Source: a virus. From it: a stretch of 45,862 bases of DNA. Both the position numbers and the translations under genes were made by a program. This document shows positions 14,139 to 21,877 of the stretch, piece after piece. Location: positions 1 to 45,862 of IMG/VR virus record IMGVR_UViG_3300031237_000010; one strand, 5' to 3'. Every line of letters starts with the position of its first letter. The first letter of the stretch is position 1. The notes under the pieces are model-generated. The model saw only the letters and a list, made by a program, of their open reading frames with translations, did no database searches and was not told the DNA's origin.

Positions 14139-15376
14139 GCGTCCACCAGAAACTCGAGCTCCGTTTCCGCCATGTGCCGCGCGGGGCGCACGACATCCAC
14201 GCTCTCCGGCAACCGCGCCGCGGCGAGCGGGAGGATGTAGGTGACGCCTTTGGTAAACGCGTGGATGGTGGCCCAGTAGAACTGGATGGAGGTGGCGGAC
14301 ACGATCTCCACTACATGTATCTCCCAGGTATCCGGCGCCGTCCAAAGCAGCACGTACTTCGGCGGGCCGGTCAGATCGTCAACCGCATTGTATTCCCGGT
14401 CCGCCGAGTCCAGCACGTTGACCACCGTGTCCCCGATCACCACGTTGACCGAGACCACCGCCGCGTTCCACCACTCCGGCACCCACACGGTCATAGGGTT
14501 GGAGCCGAACAGGAGGGCCATCAGGTGTTCGGTCTCGTCCCGGGTGAAGGTGGCGAGGGGCTTCCGGAACACCCGGCGCGGGAGAGCGGGATTCCGGACC
14601 GCGATGCGCTGCTCGCTCCCGTCATCCGCGGTCAGCACATCGGTCAGGTAGGCGTACTGCTCCTGCATCGGCCAGTTGAACCGGAAGGGGAAGGGAACCA
14701 TGTCGGCCACCTGATCCCGGACGGTGAGGTCGATCAGGGCGGTGCCGGCGGCGTCGTTCCCGGACGTGAGGATGAGGCCGATATGGTCATTCCCCGCGAC
14801 CATGAGCGCGGAGGGCACCCGGGCCCGGACCAGGAGGGTCGCATGCAGGGCCCCGTCCGATTCCGCCGCATAGAGGGAGACCACGTCTTCCACGACGGTA
14901 GCAAAGATCCTTCGGGGGCCGCTCTGGAGCGGGAAACTGAAGTCCCGGCCTGTGGCGAGGGTTGTCACGACGCCCGCTGCATCCACCCACTGGACGCCTC
15001 CCCGTACCCCGCCCGTGCCCGTGCGGGCCAGTCCGATCCGGAGATAGGAGATGTTGGTGTACGACCCGATGGCGGTGTTGGGAACGAAGAAACAGAAGTA
15101 GATCGTATCCGAGACGTTGTCCACGCCCAGCTTGAACAGGTTGGCCCAGATCTCGAGCCGGGTGTGATCGAAGGCTGCGTTGATCCGCGCCACCTGACCA
15201 TCGAACGCGGAGGAACAGGTGAGCATGTGGTAGTCGCGGATGCGATAGTCGGCCGCGGCACCAGTGTACTCCCAGGCAGTGGCGCCGCTCGCCAGGGGTC
15301 GCGTGGGGACGTGACTCGACAGGGGCACATCAGTGACCCCGTCCCCGATGAACCGGTCATAGAACAGGTCGGCCAT
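14135..15376 (-). CDS. Distal tail protein with lectin-like N-terminal half
   Basis: 413 residues. Residues about 1-215 look like a beta-sandwich (DRFIGDGVTDVPLSSHVPTR; YLRIGLARTGTGGVRGGVQW; NDHIGLILTSGND), as in carbohydrate-binding ConA-like domains. Residues about 225-400 (YLTDVLTADDGSEQRIAVRN, then FGSNPMTVWVPEWWNAAV) are paralogous to the next gene downstream. It is encoded right after the tape measure, where distal tail proteins (Dit-like or its partner) are found. It may form the ring that joins tube and tip. Confidence 0.6.
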   Translation of the reverse strand: MADLFYDRFIGDGVTDVPLSSHVPTRPLASGATAWEYTGAAADYRIRDYHMLTCSSAFDGQVARINAAFDHTRLEIWANLFKLGVDNVSDTIYFCFFVPNTAIGSYTNISYLRIGLARTGTGGVRGGVQWVDAAGVVTTLATGRDFSFPLQSGPRRIFATVVEDVVSLYAAESDGALHATLLVRARVPSALMVAGNDHIGLILTSGNDAAGTALIDLTVRDQVADMVPFPFRFNWPMQEQYAYLTDVLTADDGSEQRIAVRNPALPRRVFRKPLATFTRDETEHLMALLFGSNPMTVWVPEWWNAAVVSVNVVIGDTVVNVLDSADREYNAVDDLTGPPKYVLLWTAPDTWEIHVVEIVSATSIQFYWATIHAFTKGVTYILPLAAARLPESVDVVRPARHMAETELEFLVDA

Positions 15377-17577
15377 CAGAGCCCCAGCGCGAACTTGACC
15401 GCGCCTTTGTTGTTACCGAGCCCGCGAATGATGGCCCGAAGGCCAGGACCCCGCTCCACCTGCTTGACCACCAGGTCGGTGCTGGCCTCCACGGTGACCA
15501 GTGCGCCGGCGGGACCGCCGACCGCAGGTCCAGTCGCAGCAGCCACGACTCCACCATCCGCGAAGCGGGGAACCCGTCGGTGTCCCCGAAGGGCCCTCTG
15601 ATTCAGGAACGCGATTCCCGCCGGCCCGCCCAGCATATCAACGCCCCGTGCGGTGATTACTCCCTCCCCATTAGACAGGAGGGCAGGGATGGAGTCGGAC
15701 GTGGATGTACCCGGTCCCCGAACAACACCTCCACCGTCTAGGAGCACCGGGGCTCCGGCCTTCCGGGAGACGACACCACCCTCGGCCGCCCCCAAGAAGG
15801 TGAACAGTTTGTCGATCGTCTTCTCGGCGGCCTTCTGGGCCAGCACATCCGCAAGGGTTTGGGCCAGGGCCAGTCCAAACGCCTGCACCGCCTCGCCCAG
15901 CGATTCAAAGGTCGCAATCCCACGGGACAGGAAGTCTCCCAACGCCCCGATGAGCCCGCGCCGCATGTCCTCGATGAACAGCAGCGTTTCTTCGGAGCGT
16001 CCGATGTCGCCAGGGTCGGTGCCGACCGGCTTCCCTGCGGGAACCGAACCCGGACCCACGATGACTACCGGCAACGGTCGGGTAGGGAAGGGGAGTTTGC
16101 CGGTTTGCGCGACGTTCGGGATGCCAAGTTCCGCAACAGCCCGAAGTTGGGTAGATGCCCCAAGCGCTGCGCCCACCTGACTCAGTCGCTCCCGGAGCCG
16201 CAGTTCTTCCTGGAGAGAGGTGTTCTTCTTGTCGATCGCGGCAGTGAGCTGTGCTTCCAAACCCCGGAGTCGCGCCAGATCGCCGCCGGTGAGTTGCCCC
16301 GCCTCTGCCTTGGCCCGGAGCAGTGCCACCTCGTCGTCCTGGGCCTTGCGGAGCCGATCATTGGCCTCGACTCCGCGCTCGGTGATCGCGGTTTGCGCGT
16401 CGGTGATGGCGGCCAGACGCTCCCGGAGCTCGAGTTCTTCGGCCTGTTTGAGGTTCCCTTCGGCGATCTTGGCCGTCAGCTCGGCCCGTAACACGTTCAG
16501 CCGGGAGAGATCGGCCGCGCTTTCTTTGCCCGCATCGATTCGGGCCCGGATGAGGGCGATTTCCTCCTCTTGTGTTCCGGCCGCCGTCTCCCGTCCGACA
16601 GCCCGGTTCTCGGATAGCGCCTTCTTCGCCCGTGCCAGTTCCTTTTCGGCTGCGCGGATCTGGCTCCGGACGATGTCCAGTTCCAGCACTCCGACATTCG
16701 CGGCGCCGGGCGTGGTGGGGGCCGCCGAAATACGGAGCTCGGCTTCCCGCTCCCTCAGTTTCTCCAGTTTCAGTTGCGCGTCCGTGACGGCCATCAGGGT
16801 CTTGAGCCGGCGCTCGTTTGCCGCTACTCCGGTCCGCTCGTCGTTCGCCTTGACCTGGGCGTCGATCAGGTCCAGCGTGGCCTGTCGCGCCTCTCGCGCC
16901 CCGCGGGTATACCGGTCCCAGATCGCCACAATGGCGGTGATGCCCGCCACAACGCCGAGCGTCCACCCTCCGCCCAGGGTAAAGGTGGCGAGGGTGGAGA
17001 TGACCCTTCCTGCGGCCCCGGGAATCCCCGAGAGCCCGAAGGCAAGCTGCTGGACGGCGTTCTGGAGTTTCCCGAATCCCGGTACCGCACCAGTTGCGGC
17101 ACGGCCGAGGTTCTGGGTAACGATGACGGACTGTTGCTGGGCCCGGGCGCCCGCCGCGGCGCTTCCCGCCAGGCGACTGCGGAGCGCCACCAGCCGGGTT
17201 TCCTGTTCCGCGACCCGCTGGGCCTGAATCCCCAGCCCGCGGAGCTGGTTGACTTCGTTCTGAACGGCGCGGGAATGCTGGGCACTGGCCTGGGCGCTCT
17301 TGGTTGTTGCGACAGCGGTCGCCTGGGTCGCGACAGCACCGGCCCGCAGTTTCCCCGTCTTGGCATCCAGCGCGGCGAGGAGATCTTTGACGCTCTTGAA
17401 CCCGAGCCGCTGGGCTTCGGCGAGGTTCTTTTCGGCTGCGGTGAGTTCGCGGGTGGTCGCGGCGGTCGCCTGCTCCGCTTTCTGGAGCTGGGCGTTCTTC
17501 TTGATGACGGCGTCGATCGCCTGGGAGGCGTCGTCTTTCGCCTGGATGAGGAGGGAGACTACGCCCTTGGTTGCCAC
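15376..17577 (-). CDS. Tail tape measure protein
   Basis: 733 residues, the longest alpha-helical protein of the tail module. Coiled coil covers about 10-150 and 240-490 with two related 66-residue blocks (LIRARIDAGKESAADLSRLN and LLRAKAEAGQLTGGDLARLR). A hydrophobic stretch lies at about 175-220 (GAAGRVISTLATFTLGGGWT). The C-terminus has the usual tape-measure phrase VRGPGTSTSDSIPALLSNGE and GVDMLGGPAGIAFLN. At about 0.15 nm per residue this predicts a tail of roughly 110 nm. It is short compared with many siphovirus tape measures. The tail assembly chaperone precedes it, as expected. Confidence 0.9.
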   Translation of the reverse strand: MATKGVVSLLIQAKDDASQAIDAVIKKNAQLQKAEQATAATTRELTAAEKNLAEAQRLGFKSVKDLLAALDAKTGKLRAGAVATQATAVATTKSAQASAQHSRAVQNEVNQLRGLGIQAQRVAEQETRLVALRSRLAGSAAAGARAQQQSVIVTQNLGRAATGAVPGFGKLQNAVQQLAFGLSGIPGAAGRVISTLATFTLGGGWTLGVVAGITAIVAIWDRYTRGAREARQATLDLIDAQVKANDERTGVAANERRLKTLMAVTDAQLKLEKLREREAELRISAAPTTPGAANVGVLELDIVRSQIRAAEKELARAKKALSENRAVGRETAAGTQEEEIALIRARIDAGKESAADLSRLNVLRAELTAKIAEGNLKQAEELELRERLAAITDAQTAITERGVEANDRLRKAQDDEVALLRAKAEAGQLTGGDLARLRGLEAQLTAAIDKKNTSLQEELRLRERLSQVGAALGASTQLRAVAELGIPNVAQTGKLPFPTRPLPVVIVGPGSVPAGKPVGTDPGDIGRSEETLLFIEDMRRGLIGALGDFLSRGIATFESLGEAVQAFGLALAQTLADVLAQKAAEKTIDKLFTFLGAAEGGVVSRKAGAPVLLDGGGVVRGPGTSTSDSIPALLSNGEGVITARGVDMLGGPAGIAFLNQRALRGHRRVPRFADGGVVAAATGPAVGGPAGALVTVEASTDLVVKQVERGPGLRAIIRGLGNNKGAVKFALGL

Positions 17578-17912
17578 TCAGCGCTCCCGGAGTATGCGCG
17601 GGATCTTCGGCGGCTTCGCCCCTTTCTTGAGATGGGGGGCCAACACCGCGAAGACCAGCACCGCGTCCTTGTAGTCCTCCCGGGCCCGCTCCTTCAGGTG
17701 CTCCTCATAGGCGAGGAGGGCATCCCGTAAGGGCCAGCCAAGGATCTCCGGGCATCGTAGGGGATTGTACGCGGCCAGGACCCGGACCAGGCGGTCCCAC
17801 TGGCCATACTGCACCTCACCCCGCACGTCCGGGGTAGGGCTTTTCTCGAGCGCGGTTTTCGACTTCGGGCCAACGATTAGTGGGAAGTCACCAAGGATCG
17901 CGGCCCGCCGGG
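17578..17912 (-). CDS. Tail assembly chaperone, frameshift extension (gpT-like)
   Basis: This frame is reached from the upstream chaperone gene by a -1 slip on a run of eight T. From the slip it reads SRRAAILGDFPLIVGPKSK and so on with no stop to 17578, adding 111 residues to make a 226-residue fusion. The extension ends with a basic segment (HLKKGAKPPKIPRILRER). An internal GTG at 17826 exists but has no good ribosome site. In lambda and relatives such G-T fusions bind the tape measure and bring tail-tube subunits; the position just before the tape measure agrees. Confidence 0.75.
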
Positions 17913-18257
17913 AAAAAAAAGGGCCAGCCCTTCCGTGAGGATCAGCCGGAGTTTGGCCCGATCAGTGGCAGGAAGCGGGCCATTCAGCCGCTCGGCCGCT
18001 CCCTTGGCCCATTCGGTCGTCCAGCGCTGGCCGACCGGCTTGACCATGCCGGCCGCCACCGCGCCCAGGTATCCCGAATCCGACAACGCGGAGAGCGCCT
18101 GGTCGGTGGAAACGGCCGCACCTCCGGCTTGCTGCTCCAGTAACGCGACAAGGCCGGAGGCTTGGAGCACTCCGGCCATGTAGACGTCATATCCCACGGA
18201 ATGCGCCGAGCTGTCCAGGGGGGCGTACTCCACGCCCCCGATCTCAAGCGTCGTCAT
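17877..18257 (-). CDS. Tail assembly chaperone, short form (gpG-like)
   Basis: 126 residues from the ATG at 18257 (TGATG overlap with the tail-tube gene). Predicted helical after a short beta start (TTLEIGGVEYAPLDSSAHSV), with a conserved-style end LILTEGLALFFPGG. The FF codons are part of the slippery T run. The short form ends at 17877. Order tube, G, G-T, tape measure is standard for siphoviruses. Confidence 0.75.
   Translation of the reverse strand: MTTLEIGGVEYAPLDSSAHSVGYDVYMAGVLQASGLVALLEQQAGGAAVSTDQALSALSDSGYLGAVAAGMVKPVGQRWTTEWAKGAAERLNGPLPATDRAKLRLILTEGLALFFPGGPRSLVTSH
17913..17921 (-). promoter_or_regulatory. Programmed -1 frameshift site (CTT TTT TTT CCC)
   Basis: On the minus strand a C is followed by eight T. 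The zero-frame codons are CTT TTT TTT CCC, so the last seven T form the classic X-XXY-YYZ heptamer. The -1 frame is open for 29 codons up to the start of the second chaperone frame and beyond. GC-rich sequence follows the site (CCCGGCGGGCCGCG) and may fold and pause the ribosome. Confidence 0.75.
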
Positions 18258-19048
18258 CAGGTGGTGCCCTGGTGAATCTTCCGGAAGTAGGGCGCCGTGG
18301 CCGAGCCCCCGTAGGTACCGGCCGCGTCGTTGAGCGCCGCCATGTTGAGGGTGTATTCGCCCCAGTCTTCGGAGATCAACCCGAACTCCCCGCCCGGGCT
18401 CACCGCGCAGCGCCACACCTCCACGCCGAACTGCGGGCCCGTGGTCGGGTCAGGCACGAACAGCAGCGACCCTTCCACCTTGGTCTTGGTCGCCCCCAGC
18501 ACCATGTCGAGGGAGAGGGAGGCCCGGGTGTAGGCGATGGTCGCCGTGGTCCCCGTGGTCACCGCCGTCGAGGTGACTGCATTCACCTGGATCAAGGCCG
18601 CGGAAGCATCGGCGATGAGGTAGTCGGTGGTGAGCGCCCAGGTCACCGTCCCCTGGGTGATGACCACACCCGTCGCATTCCGATTCGCGGTCTTGTAGTA
18701 CCGGCCCTTGACCACAGAGGTGGTAAGGATTTCTCCGGTGATGGCCGAGGACGCCTGGGTGAAGGTCGAGGCATCGCCCATCATCGCCAGCGCCATGTTG
18801 GCGATCGCCATCTCATTGGACACGATCTCGATGTTCACCTCCCGGCTCCGGGTGGCCTGCTTCAACAGACCCCGGGACGCATCCTGAGAGGTGTTCAGCT
18901 TGATGATGTCATCCACCAGGGAGATCGCGAACTTCGAGCAGTTCCCCATGTGGAAGTACCCGGTCCGGGCGTTGTTGGCGTCGAACCGGTCAAAGAACAG
19001 TTCGCCGGCGCCCAGGATGATGTTGTCGGCGGAGGGAGCAAGTGCCAT
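18257..19048 (-). CDS. Major tail (tube) protein
   Basis: 263 residues. The start ADNIILGAGELFFDRFDANN is typical of siphovirus tube proteins, which begin by describing a measurable 'gage' strand and G-x-L/I-F-x-D. The centre (about 105-175) is an inserted beta domain rich in Thr and Val (ALTTDYLIADASAALIQVNA). The rest is a tube beta-barrel (SLDMVLGATKTKVEGSLLFV). It lies immediately before the chaperone and tape measure and after the tail completion genes. Confidence 0.8.
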   Translation of the reverse strand: MALAPSADNIILGAGELFFDRFDANNARTGYFHMGNCSKFAISLVDDIIKLNTSQDASRGLLKQATRSREVNIEIVSNEMAIANMALAMMGDASTFTQASSAITGEILTTSVVKGRYYKTANRNATGVVITQGTVTWALTTDYLIADASAALIQVNAVTSTAVTTGTTATIAYTRASLSLDMVLGATKTKVEGSLLFVPDPTTGPQFGVEVWRCAVSPGGEFGLISEDWGEYTLNMAALNDAAGTYGGSATAPYFRKIHQGTT

Positions 19049-19064
19049 CGGGATACCCTCGAAG

Positions 19065-19595
19065 TTAGGTCGTGCGTTGCGCTCGTTTGTCGAACGCTCT
19101 TACCGTGAACACCACCGCGCCCAAGGCGCCCATCCCGTCATCCGTCACCAGTCCGACTTGCAACTGGGCCGTGTCCAGTACGACGATCTGGTTCCGCGTC
19201 CGCGCGGCCTCCGCCTGCTCGAAGTACTTCTCCACCGACAGCGTGAGTGCCCGGAGCACATGGAGCGCGTCTTGCACCTTGTCGGCTGCTTCCCCACCTC
19301 CCCGGTGCGCCACTGTCATGCTGATGGGGATCCGCCCCACCGAAAACACGCTGCCCCGGAACTTCTCCCCCTGCAGGAGCGTCGGCCCGTCGGCCATCAC
19401 CAGCACCAGCAGGTCCGTGCCGCGGGCGACCTGTTCGCCCTTGGCCAGCGCATGATCCTTTGTCCCATCCACCACTAGCACCTTCTGCGGTGCGGAGGTC
19501 CCGGTATCCACCGGCAACCCGGCGAGCTGTGCGGCCACCCCATAGGTGGTATTCAGTAGCCACTCGCTCAGTTCCCGGACCACCTCAAGCTGCAC
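19065..19595 (-). CDS. Probable tail terminator / minor tail protein
   Basis: 176 residues, starting inside the end of the upstream gene (11-base overlap). Mixed alpha/beta: an N-terminal helix (VVRELSEWLLNTTYGVAAQL), then VSVGRIPISMTV-like strands and a C-terminal strand GAVVFTVRAFDKR. By position (between the morphogenesis protein and the tube protein) it should be the tail terminator or joining protein that caps the tube below the head. The sequence itself gives no firm family match. Confidence 0.5.
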   Translation of the reverse strand: MQLEVVRELSEWLLNTTYGVAAQLAGLPVDTGTSAPQKVLVVDGTKDHALAKGEQVARGTDLLVLVMADGPTLLQGEKFRGSVFSVGRIPISMTVAHRGGGEAADKVQDALHVLRALTLSVEKYFEQAEAARTRNQIVVLDTAQLQVGLVTDDGMGALGAVVFTVRAFDKRAQRTT

Positions 19596-20124
19596 GCTGC
19601 CCGCCGATCAGCCAGTTGACCAGGATCTTCTCCCAGGTGCTCACCACTTCCGCCGGCATCGGGTCCGGCACCAGCGGCCGGGCCGGGATCGTCTTGGGTC
19701 GCGCCCGTTTGATCGGGACCGGCAACCCGTTCTTGTCCACCACCACGAAGTACTTGCTCTTGAACCCGGTATGGTGGTATCCCGCATGGGGGACCGTGGT
19801 CCCCCGCTCGAGACTGGTCGGCGTTACCACTTTGATCGCGTCCGGTCCCAGTCCCGATTTCGTGAGGCTGGCCCAGGTCCGGTTCGTGTCCCGCAAGATT
19901 CCGCCCCTCCCATGTCCCGGACGCTGGCGGAGCCTCAGTGTCACCGGGTGCAGCGGCCTCCACGGTGTCCCGCCAAAACCGCCCTGGCTGTCGAACTGCC
20001 GACGGAACACCGTGTCCACCGACTTGTTGATCGGCCCGGCAAACACCAGCGACAAGTCCTGCAATCCGCGTTGGACGTTCAGCAGCACTGACCGCGCGCC
20101 GGCAGTGTTGATCTGTACGCTCAT
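19585..20124 (-). CDS. Phage virion morphogenesis protein (tail completion, gpS-like)
   Basis: 179 residues. The segment GGFGGTPWRPLHPVTLRLRQ followed by RGGILRDTNRTWASL is the hallmark of the virion morphogenesis family, in which W-x-P-L-x(3)-T and L-x-x-(T/S)-x-x-L are conserved. The later AGYHHTGFKSKY and IPARPLVPDP match the usual 'YA-x-x-H-x-G ... PAR-x-F-L' end. These proteins finish the tail or head-tail joint. It is flanked by a connector candidate and a terminator candidate. Confidence 0.75.
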   Translation of the reverse strand: MSVQINTAGARSVLLNVQRGLQDLSLVFAGPINKSVDTVFRRQFDSQGGFGGTPWRPLHPVTLRLRQRPGHGRGGILRDTNRTWASLTKSGLGPDAIKVVTPTSLERGTTVPHAGYHHTGFKSKYFVVVDKNGLPVPIKRARPKTIPARPLVPDPMPAEVVSTWEKILVNWLIGGQRAA

Positions 20125-20576
20125 GTCGCGTACACCGGCACCCGGATGTCCCAGTTACTCAGGCGCCGGGTCCAGGCCCCCGGGGGGAAGTCGTGGTGCA
20201 CATCCCCCCGGAAGGACTTGGTTGCTCCGGGGTTCGCCCCCACCGAAGTGAGCAGGGGCGATTCCCCGGTCTTACTGAGCCGCCACTTGATCACGTCCGC
20301 CACTGTGTCCCGGAGTGCCAGCACCAGCCCCGCGTCGGTGCAGCTGGCGGAGTCGGGGTCGAAGTTCTGGAGACACACCGTGAGGCCGTTGGCCTGCAAA
20401 TACCCGGGGCCCGTGGCGAACTGGCTGGACAACTCCTGGCTCGCCGGGTACCGGGTCGTGAAGTGCGCGATCACGTCACGCTCCGCCTGTTCTGAGACAG
20501 TGGGGAGGTCATCATGGTCCCGCAGTGCGGCCGGGATCATCGTGACGTGAATGTTCGGGTCGAAATAGCTCGCCAT
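20121..20576 (-). CDS. Head-tail connector / neck protein candidate
   Basis: 151 residues, ATG 19 bases downstream of a hairpin that follows the coat gene. It is mixed alpha/beta with LPTVSEQAERDVIAHFTTRY near the start and ADVIKWRLSKTGESPLLTSV near the end. The first gene after the coat gene is normally the head-completion or adaptor protein. The family is not recognised. Coupled by ATGA to the morphogenesis gene. Confidence 0.5.
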   Translation of the reverse strand: MASYFDPNIHVTMIPAALRDHDDLPTVSEQAERDVIAHFTTRYPASQELSSQFATGPGYLQANGLTVCLQNFDPDSASCTDAGLVLALRDTVADVIKWRLSKTGESPLLTSVGANPGATKSFRGDVHHDFPPGAWTRRLSNWDIRVPVYAT

Positions 20577-20594
20577 GGTCTCCCCAGGACGAAA

Positions 20595-20614
20595 CCCCCG
20601 GAGGTTCCCGGGGG
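20595..20614 (-). terminator. GC-rich hairpin after the coat gene (partial terminator)
   Basis: CCCCCGG and CCGGGGG form a perfect 7-bp stem around a 6-base loop, 14 bases after the coat stop codon. On the minus strand it is followed by TTTCGTCC, a short T tract, so it may stop only some transcripts and keep coat expression above that of the tail genes, or protect the mRNA 3' end. Confidence 0.55.
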
Positions 20615-20627
20615 CTCGTCAGTTGGG

Positions 20628-21806
20628 TTACGAGATGTAGCGGACGGCCATGTCGGGGTTGAGCACCTTGACTCCCCAGAGGGCATCGACCCGCACCTGG
20701 ACACTGGCGTCGTAGCCCTCGTACCACATGGTGATCCGGAGAGCCAGTCCGGTCTTCGGGTCGCTGATGCTCGCCATGGCGGCTCCCATGGCCTTGCCCG
20801 TCTGGGGCAGCGGCGCCATCGCCAGCGCGGCGAAGTTCCGGTGGAAGGCCAGATTGTCGAACTTGGTCGCGTCACCGACCTTGAAGCCCACCGTGGTGCC
20901 CGACGCGGCGGTGTGGCTGGCCGAGGGCGAGACCGCAGCCGTGATGGTGTTCGAGGTGGCGGTAGCCGCGGCGGTGACCACGAAGTTCCGGGCCCCGGAC
21001 CGCGCGGCACCGGTGAGGCCGGTGGTAGCGGTCGAACCCACCTGCACGATGTCCCCGACCTTGAGCGCCCCGGTCATGGTGGAGGCAGCGATCACGATGG
21101 ACGCCTGCCCGACAGTCACCGCGACATTCACGGTGGCGGGGCCATTGCCCACGGTCGGCGCGGTGCCGGCCTGCTGGGCCGCGACGTTCTGGTTGGCGAA
21201 GATCTCGAAGCCCAGCTTCTCGCCCAGCGTCCCCTTCTGCTGGGTCCCGGAGCTGCCAGCCTCGTTGGCGCGGAGGAAGATGTCCTGGCCCAGGAAGTAC
21301 TGCTCCCGCTCCCCGTTGAGCTCGAGGTGGAGATCGGTGAGGGGCACCTGGTTGTCGAACAGCCGGCGCCGGAGCGCGGGCAGGTCCGCCACACCAGCGG
21401 TCGCCGTGACCGGGTAGTACCAGGGAATCGACTGCGCCAGCGCGTTGAGCGACTGGTCGATCTTGTCCGCCACAGCCACCGCGGCCGGCCGGATGTGCTC
21501 GTCGATGATCTGCTGCTGGGTGAAGGACAGTTCCTTGTCGGTCAGCCGGAACTGGACCCCGTGCCACTGGTCCAGCGTGATGGCCACCGAATCGGTGACG
21601 AGGTCCGAGGTGTTGGCCGAGGAAATCGGCATAGTCTGCGCCGTGAAGTACGACGGCCGGCGCAGGTTGATGACCTCGCCCCGTTCCTGGGGGTCCTTGT
21701 CGTAGCCGCGGAAGACCCGCCCGGCCAGGCCGAGCTCCTTCTCGAGCTGCTGAAGCGCGAGCGCCGCGAAGATGGTCGGGTTGTAGTTGCCGAGCGTGTT
21801 GGCCAT
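20628..21806 (-). CDS. Major capsid (coat) protein, P22 coat / HK97-fold type
   Basis: 392 residues. The start NTLGNYNPTIFAALALQQLE followed by GLAGRVFRGYDKDPQERGEV, the strand YFTAQTMPISSANTSDLVTD and the phrase VQFRLTDKELSFTQQQIIDE are typical of the P22 gene 5 coat family. An inserted Thr/Ala-rich beta domain (about 225-310: IVQVGSTATTGLTGAA, NTITAAVSPSASHTA) matches the extra Ig-like domain of some members. No head protease gene is found, in keeping with P22-type assembly that uses a separate scaffold. The leader contains a hairpin near the ribosome site. Confidence 0.85.
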   Translation of the reverse strand: MANTLGNYNPTIFAALALQQLEKELGLAGRVFRGYDKDPQERGEVINLRRPSYFTAQTMPISSANTSDLVTDSVAITLDQWHGVQFRLTDKELSFTQQQIIDEHIRPAAVAVADKIDQSLNALAQSIPWYYPVTATAGVADLPALRRRLFDNQVPLTDLHLELNGEREQYFLGQDIFLRANEAGSSGTQQKGTLGEKLGFEIFANQNVAAQQAGTAPTVGNGPATVNVAVTVGQASIVIAASTMTGALKVGDIVQVGSTATTGLTGAARSGARNFVVTAAATATSNTITAAVSPSASHTAASGTTVGFKVGDATKFDNLAFHRNFAALAMAPLPQTGKAMGAAMASISDPKTGLALRITMWYEGYDASVQVRVDALWGVKVLNPDMAVRYIS

Positions 21807-21818
21807 TGGAAAATGCGT

Positions 21819-21857
21819 CTCCCCGCGACAGTTGAGAGATTCAGCGGTCGCGGGGAG
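21819..21857 (-). promoter_or_regulatory. Coat gene leader hairpin covering the likely ribosome site
   Basis: CTCCCCGCGAC (21819-21829) and GTCGCGGGGAG (21847-21857) are a perfect 11-bp inverted repeat with a 17-base loop, between the scaffold stop and the coat ATG at 21806. On the minus strand the distal arm ends in GGGGAG, the only Shine-Dalgarno-like stretch before the coat start (12 bases away). The fold could hide or position that site, or stabilise the coat mRNA. Confidence 0.6.
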
Positions 21858-21877
21858 CTGTCACGGTGGTGACTCCC

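Noticed and set aside
20514-21872. Plus-strand open frame of 452 codons
   Set aside because: Opposite the coat gene; translation is a Gly/Arg/His-rich shadow with no domain.
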